The translations under genes were made by a program, and so were the position numbers. The notes beneath the pieces were generated by a model. The model saw nothing but the letters and a program-made list of their open reading frames with translations. It made no database searches and had not been told where the DNA came from. Positions 58,808-64,000 of a stretch of DNA of 64,000 bases are shown in pieces. How positions within the stretch are numbered: position 1 is the stretch's first letter; the number at the start of each line of letters is the position of its first letter. The DNA is from Clavelina lepadiformis (lineage: Eukaryota; Chordata; Ascidiacea; Aplousobranchia; Clavelinidae): assembly GCF_947623445.1 (NCBI RefSeq), contig NC_135240.1:17732001-17796000 (forward strand), given 5' to 3'.

Positions 58808-58812
58808 ATACG
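58808..58812. repeat. Target site duplication, right copy (ATACG)
   Basis: Directly follows the 3' LTR; the normal unit sequence then resumes with TATCCACTGACC. Confidence 0.93.
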
Positions 58813-58874
58813 TATCCACTGACCAAAGCGTGATCTGCTACTAGACAGACGCTTTGCCACTAAACCATGGCCCC
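58810..58874 (-). pseudogene. tRNA-Thr(AGT)-like relic, U15, at the LTR element's right border
   Basis: The relic is whole because the target duplication restores its distal end. The LTR element lies immediately beyond its 3' edge. Confidence 0.7.
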
Positions 58875-59015
58875 GTACGTTCATCATTTCTTAGATTGCT
58901 CTTGTCAAAGTCGAAGTTTTATTGACCTCATATTGATTAAGCCTGACCAGTTTCACTTGATTAATGTTTTTTTGCAGTTTGCAAAAATATATTATCAGCA
59001 CACAGTATCGTAGCC

Positions 59016-59088
59016 GCCTTTATAGCTCAGGGGTTAGAGCACTGGTCTTGTAAACCAGGGGTCGTGAGTTCAATTCTCACTGGAGGCT
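59016..59088 (+). tRNA. tRNA-Thr(TGT), U15, acceptor-stem variant
   Basis: C-to-T at acceptor position 5 (GCCTTTA) turns a C-G pair into U-G, making two adjacent G-U pairs. The gene starts about 205 bp downstream of the LTR element's right end. Confidence 0.94.
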
Positions 59089-59534
59089 CTTCTACTTACA
59101 ACGTTACGTTGTGTTGTCAGCTTGAAATGGACTTTTAGCAAGACACAAAAAACATCAATTTACATGCACAGCATAAAGTCGTCATAATGTTTTCCTCACC
59201 ATTTTGTGTTTGAAACCAGCGAGAATTTGGCTAACAGTCGATCGAGGTAATCCATCATAAAACTGAGATGTTATTCATGCAATGCGAGCTAGATGTTCAG
59301 AATGTTAACGCACAAGTTGCGCTGCACAAGTCTCTCTGACATGTGGTTTCAAGTGCCCGACTCATTGCTTATTTTCAATATTCTCCTTGTAGTTGACTCA
59401 ATGACATTCGAAAGGAAGCTTTCAGCGCAAATATTTTGCAATAAACTGGTTTCTACTCGCGTTTGGTCACATAATCACAACTTTAAAACATCAATAAATT
59501 GAATCTTTCTTCCCCCTGTCGTTCCTCCGTATAG

Positions 59535-59910
59535 TTTGGGTTATCAGGTTTGTCTAAAGTCTAAGAGAGGTGCAACTGCTATTTTAACCAGTTCACCATA
59601 CAAGAAGCAGTTGGCTGCAACGAATCGTAGCCAATCCGCGGTATCTGGCAACAGCAGTAAAACAAGTTCATCGAAAAAACGTTCTATGAAGAAAGCTAAG
59701 GTTTCCAGGTCATCAATGCAGCAGAAGGACACAGTCGATGAAAGTGATAACAACGTAGATGCAGAATGCTTTTACTGCAACAAAATGTATTCCAAATCGT
59801 CCGAGAATGATGGGTGGATCCAGTGCTCCAAATGCATGCGATGGGCGCACGAAGCCTGCTCTGGGTGTAATGAAGAAGATGACAACTTTATTTGTGAATT
59901 ATATTTTTAA
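59535..59910 (+). pseudogene. Transposase terminal-exon relic, U16
   Basis: Two private replacements: Arg6 to Cys and Cys34 to Ser. Both lie outside the finger. Confidence 0.6.
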
Positions 59911-60020
59911 AAATTGATGGTGAACTGCGATTACTTTCATAACTACTTCGATTATCATGACAATTTGTAATGAAATTGATTGTGACGTGGAACAAATTGC
60001 CTTGTTTACTCAAAACTTAC

Positions 60021-60239
60021 GGTGGTCCACTTTACCCCACACATGTGGGGTAAAGTAGACTATTGGAGGTGCTTTTAAATCAAAAAAAATTGATGTAAGA
60101 ATCCAAGCAATCAATAAAAGGGCACTTCAAAAATGATCGAAATACCTTAGAGTTAACTCTCAAAACAAACAAGTCAAACGTTTTGATGAAATCAGTGAAT
60201 TGTAACGATTTAAGCCTTAGGTGGTCCGCTTTACCCCAC
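60021..60239. mobile_element. MITE-like block, U16 (mosaic)
   Basis: A-type left arm and middle with B-type right end, as in U11. Confidence 0.5.
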
Positions 60240-60935
60240 CCTCCCCTACATTAAATCAAGAAGCTACCATCGCAAAACTACATCATAAACCTACCCTGAA
60301 CTATGGCTTGCAACGAGACCTAGGTTATGACTGCCTACAGTCTAAATTTGGACAGATTCCATGTGCTGTAGGCCTACTCAGTTTTCTATAACAACTGCCT
60401 AAACTTTACAACAACGTTTTAGCTTAAAATTTTAGGACAAATAGGCCTACTCCAAAATACCAAAAATTCAAACCCACACAAAACTTACAACTTAGCCTAG
60501 ACCTGGAACCAGCTATCGCCAAAACAATAAGAAACTAGTCCACATCGACGTCATATGCGCATTGGACCGGAAATTTTCTTAATTTTTTTAATATGACGCA
60601 TTGAGTGCGACACGGTAACAATCGCCGTTGTGACGGCTCAAAATCGTCTTTCCATTGGGAAGTGATGCCTTAAGGTCCACAGCTGAATCATGGGCGGATA
60701 TATGAGAGGCCCCTAAAAAGTTTGAAGCTCGGTTTTAATTCCAACAGTAATGAAGCGCTTTCGTACAAAGAAATGTCCGTTATACATGAAGCACTTTCAC
60801 GATTTGATTCCGGGAGGAACCATCGCTTGATATACAGCTTTGGAAAAATTGAAACGTTCAAAATATTGATTTCCACTTCACGTAAAAGTAGCGCTTTGAA
60901 AATGAAAATAATACAAACTTTCTTTACCTCAACCC

Positions 60936-61008
60936 GTTCTCGTAGTGTAGCGGTTATCACGTTCGCCTAACACGCGAAAGGTCCCCAGTTCGATCCTGGG
61001 CGAGAACA
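60936..61008 (+). tRNA. tRNA-Val(AAC), U16
   Basis: Same sequence as the U0 gene. Confidence 0.95.
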
Positions 61009-61101
61009 TGCTTAAAATTTATTTGCGCAATAAAATATCAGACTTAATGGAAAGAATTTAAATAAAATTCACTTGCTATTTCTATGTTCTTTCGATGTTT
61101 T

Positions 61102-61174
61102 GCTTCGGTGGTGTAAAGGTTATCACGTTCGCCTCACACGTGAAAGTTTTCGAGATAGGTCGAAGAAAACGAAA
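61102..61174 (+). pseudogene. tRNA-Val(CAC)-like relic, U16
   Basis: Relic unchanged. A C-to-T change about 40 nt upstream is private to this unit. Confidence 0.7.
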
Positions 61175-61242
61175 GGTTAATCTTTTCAAAAAGTTTATAA
61201 ACCACAAGTATCGTTTTCAAAGTTTCACGTTCAAGAATCTCC

Positions 61243-61249
61243 CGTCCCT

Positions 61250-61310
<61 letters not shown>

Positions 61311-61316
61311 AGAGAC
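61243..61316 (-). tRNA. tRNA-Asn(GTT), U16, discriminator G73
   Basis: Plus-strand base 61243 is C, giving G73. Second canonical copy. Confidence 0.95.
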
Positions 61317-61770
61317 TTATCTATGCTGATTAATCGTCTTCTTCATTGTAGGATTGGTAATGCAGCAGAAGTAATTCATAAGCCTTATTTGCTTGATTTA
61401 AATGATCGAGTTATGTTAAGTTCGAGTTCGCAGCCTTGGCCAATACTAGGCTCTCTTCTAGGCGAAGCCAAACCTTGAAAAACCAAAATACCTAAATTTT
61501 TATTCCAACATCGTGACACTTTCTTTAATAATATTTCAAACGTGGCAAACATTTTTATCTCGTTGAAATTTTCTAATGTCTCTTTTGTTCAAGGAATATA
61601 GCTTGTCGTCAGCAAAATATTGTTGTTTAAAATGTAGCAAACTGTTATAAAACGTTTTTAACCAGTTCATGAATCCATTATATTAATGCACTCATACGAC
61701 GCCAAAGCACATTAAAGTAGGCATGTATTCAACTGCTCGAATAAAATCGCCGTTTTAGCGAGGGACTTTC

Positions 61771-61890
61771 GCCTACGACCATACCACGTTGAGTACACCC
61801 CATCTCGTCCGATCTGGGAAGTTAAGCAACGTCGGGCCCGGTTAGTACTTGGATGGGTGACCGCCTGGGAATACCGGGTGTTGTAGGCTT
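61771..61890 (+). rRNA. 5S ribosomal RNA, U16
   Basis: Identical to U0 by eye. Last 5S gene in the window. Confidence 0.98.
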
Positions 61891-62146
61891 TTCGTTATTT
61901 TCTAATTTTCCAACGTTTTTGTCTGCATTTTCATTTTCCGGATGAGCTTTTCAAAAGTCAAACTATGTTTTAATTTCTAATCAATATCATTTTTGAACAT
62001 GTTTTATATTAGATATTTTTATTTTGTAAATACTCTATATATATTTATATTGTTTCCAAATTGAAGACAATCGAGACGAAGATCAGAACGAACAAACATA
62101 GTTGGACGAGGTGAATGACGCTGACCCCAACAAATCCGGGATAAGT

Positions 62147-62192
62147 CACTCACTCACTCACTCACTCACTCACTCACTCACTCACTCACTCA
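62147..62192 (+). repeat. (CACT)n microsatellite, 11.5 copies, U16
   Basis: 46 bp uninterrupted tract. Confidence 0.98.
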
Positions 62193-62456
62193 ACGGAGTT
62201 GTGGACAATGACAAGGGCCCCCACGACGAGGTTTTCAACAGGGTCGGAACCAGTGGGGACGCGCAATCACCACCTAAAACGGAAAACATCGCGGAAGATG
62301 CTCAACCCACCTAAACCGAGTGCGCGACATTACCCTAACCTACCTGCCTAATTTTTTAACTATGGGCTGCGTGACCTACTTTTTAAAATCGCATTTGGTC
62401 CAGAAAAGAGTTTATTTTATGTGTTCTCCAGCGTATCAATATAATGAATAGGTTAT

Positions 62457-62521
62457 ACGTATCCACTGACCAAAGCGTGATCTGCTACTAGACAGACGCT
62501 TTGCCACTAAACCATGGCCCC
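62457..62521 (-). pseudogene. tRNA-Thr(AGT)-like relic, U16
   Basis: Relic unchanged. Two changes in its 3' flank (near 62439 and 62445) are private to this unit. Confidence 0.7.
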
Positions 62522-62662
62522 GTACGTTCATCATTTCTCAGATTGCTCTTGTCAAAGTCGAAGTTTTATTGACCTCATATTGATTAAGCCTGACCAGTTT
62601 CACTTGATTAATGTTTTTTTGCAGTTTGCAAAAATATATTATCAGCACACAGTATCGTAGCC

Positions 62663-62735
62663 GCCTCTATAGCTCAGGGGTTAGAGCACTGGTCTTGTAA
62701 ACCAGGGGTCGTGAGTTCAATTCTCACTGGAGGCT
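62663..62735 (+). tRNA. tRNA-Thr(TGT), U16, with adjacent T4
   Basis: Gene body as U0. A C-to-T change just after it makes TTTT at 62735-62738, so this is the only Thr copy with a Pol III terminator at its 3' end. Confidence 0.96.
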
Positions 62736-62738
62736 TTT
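62735..62738 (+). terminator. T4 run created next to tRNA-Thr(TGT) in U16
   Basis: All other copies have CTCTT here. The first T is the discriminator position. Confidence 0.5.
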
Positions 62739-63181
62739 CTACTTACAACGTTACGTTGTGTTGTCAGCTTGAAATGGAATTTTAGCAAGACACAAAAAAC
62801 ATCAATTTACATGCACAGCATAAAGTCGTCATAATGTTTTCCTCACCATTTTGTGTTTGAAACCAGCGAGAATTTGGCTAACAGTCGATCGAGGTAATCC
62901 ATCATAAAACTGAGATGTTATTCATGCAATGCGAGCTAGATGTTCAGAATGTTAACGCACAAGTTGCACTGCACAAGTCTCTCTGACATGTGGTTTCAAG
63001 TGCCCGACTCATTGCTTATTTTCAATATTCTCCTTGTAGTTGACTCAATGACATTCGAAAGGAAGCTTTCAGCGCAAATATTTTGCAATAAACTGGTTTC
63101 TACTCGCGTTTGGTCACATAATCACAACTTTAAAACATCAATAAATTGAATCTTTCTTCCCCCTGTCGTTCCTCCGTATAG

Positions 63182-63557
63182 TTTGGGTTATCAGGTTCGT
63201 CTAAAGTCTAAGAGAGGTGCAACTGCTATTTTAACCAGTTCACCATACAAGAAGCAGTTGGCTGCAACGAATCGTAGCCAATGCGCGGTATCTGGCAACA
63301 GCAGTAAAACAAGTTCATCGAAAAAGCGTTCTATGAAGAAAGCTAAGGTTTCCAGGTCATCAATGCAGCAGAAGGACACAGTCGATGAAAGTGATAACAA
63401 CGTAGATGCAGAATGCTTTTACTGCAACAAAATGTATTCCAAATCGTCCGAGAATGATGGGTGGATCCAGTGCTCCAAATGCATGCGATGGGCGCACGAA
63501 GCCTGCTCTGGGTGTAATGAAGAAGATGACAACTTTATTTGTGAATTATATTTTTAA
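63182..63557 (+). pseudogene. Transposase terminal-exon relic, U17
   Basis: Majority protein. It shares a silent A-to-G change (near 63211) with U16 only. Confidence 0.6.
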
Positions 63558-63667
63558 AAATTGATGGTGAACTGCGATTACTTTCATAACTACTTCGATT
63601 ATCATGACAATTTGTAATGAAATTGATTGTGACGTGGAACAAATTGCCTTGTTTACTCAAAACTTAC

Positions 63668-63886
63668 GGTGGTCCACTTTACCCCACACATGTGGGGTAA
63701 AGTAGACTATTGGAGGTGCTTTTAAATCAAAAAAAATTTATGTAAGAAAGCAAGCAATCAATAAAAGGGCACTTCAAAAATGATCGAAATACCTTAGAGT
63801 TAACTCTCAAAACAAACAAGTCAAACGTTTTGATGAAATCAGTGAATTGTAACGATTTAAGCCTTAGGTGGTCCGCTTTACCCCAC
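63668..63886. mobile_element. MITE-like block, U17 (mosaic)
   Basis: Same combination as U15, including the rare AAGAAAGC variant. Confidence 0.5.
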
Positions 63887-64000
63887 CCTCCCCTACATTA
63901 AATCAAGAAGCTACCATCGCAAAACTACATCATAAACTTACCCTGAACTATGGCTTGCAACGAGACCTAGGTTATGACTGCCTACAGTCTAAATTTGGAC

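Larger units (their letters stand above)
51452..59534 (+). repeat. Repeat unit U15, interrupted by an LTR element
   Basis: The unit is 8083 bp. Removing the 4423-bp element and one 5-bp target duplicate leaves 3655 bp, which is the 3601-bp backbone plus a 54-bp microsatellite. Mosaic haplotype. Confidence 0.97.
59535..63181 (+). repeat. Repeat unit U16, 3647 bp
   Basis: Complete unit with more private changes than the left-hand units: in the exon relic, before the Val relic (about 61060), in tRNA-Asn and after tRNA-Thr. Confidence 0.97.
1..64000 (+). repeat. Tandem array of mixed 5S rRNA-tRNA repeat units
   Basis: The whole window is one head-to-tail array, with all units in the same orientation. 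Full units are 3635 to 3711 bp. Each carries one 5S rRNA gene, three intact tRNA genes and two tRNA relics, plus captured transposon pieces and a (CACT)n tract. The array runs off both ends of the window. Units were delimited here from the first base after the splice-acceptor AG of the transposase exon relic, the landmark that survives in every unit. Seen directly in the sequence; expansion by unequal crossing over is inferred. Confidence 0.98.
63182..64000 (+). repeat. Repeat unit U17 (right end cut by window)
   Basis: Contains the full exon relic and MITE block. The window ends in the AT-rich spacer before tRNA-Val. It shares a rare three-base variant near 63745 with U15. Confidence 0.97.

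Noticed and set aside
1-64000. CRISPR-like array or satellite DNA
   Set aside because: The repeats are kilobase units with Pol III genes in a eukaryotic genome. There are no short regular repeats with unique spacers.

Overview
The window is almost entirely one tandem array of a mixed Pol III gene repeat from an animal genome. The 5S rRNA is close to the metazoan consensus, the tRNA genes encode no 3' CCA, and an arthropod-type pogo/Tigger transposase exon and a Ty3/gypsy LTR element are present. An invertebrate, possibly an arthropod, is likely; the species cannot be told from the sequence alone. There are 18 head-to-tail units, named here U0 to U17 (U0 and U17 are cut by the window edges). 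No ordinary single-copy host protein gene is visible.

Each full unit, in + strand order, holds: (1) a terminal-exon relic of a pogo/Tigger-type transposase with a C-terminal PHD-like zinc finger; (2) a MITE-like block with a 36-bp palindrome; (3) tRNA-Val(AAC), +; (4) a degenerate tRNA-Val(CAC)-like sequence, +; (5) tRNA-Asn(GTT), -; (6) 5S rRNA, +; (7) a (CACT)n microsatellite inside a GC-richer block; (8) a degenerate tRNA-Thr(AGT)-like sequence, -; (9) tRNA-Thr(TGT), +. The totals are 17 5S genes, 17 Thr(TGT), 15 Val(AAC) and 15 Asn(GTT). Valine and threonine are each represented by one intact gene and one relic of a different isoacceptor.

The backbone without the microsatellite comes to 3601 bp in nearly every unit (3600 and 3602 once each), so unit length differences are almost wholly the microsatellite, which runs from 34 to 110 bp. 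Two short units, U7 and U12, share one identical 1660-bp deletion junction that removes the Val and Asn genes. Variants are shared in a patchwork across units, as expected from unequal exchange and gene conversion. U0 to U9 are nearly uniform and the right side is more varied.

U15 carries a 4423-bp Ty3/gypsy LTR retrotransposon (54385-58807) with a 5-bp target duplication, at the 3' edge of the tRNA-Thr(AGT) relic. It looks whole and young. Its two LTRs differ mainly by one copy of an internal 27-bp repeat.

All comparisons were made by eye. Family calls rest on recognised motifs, not on database searches.
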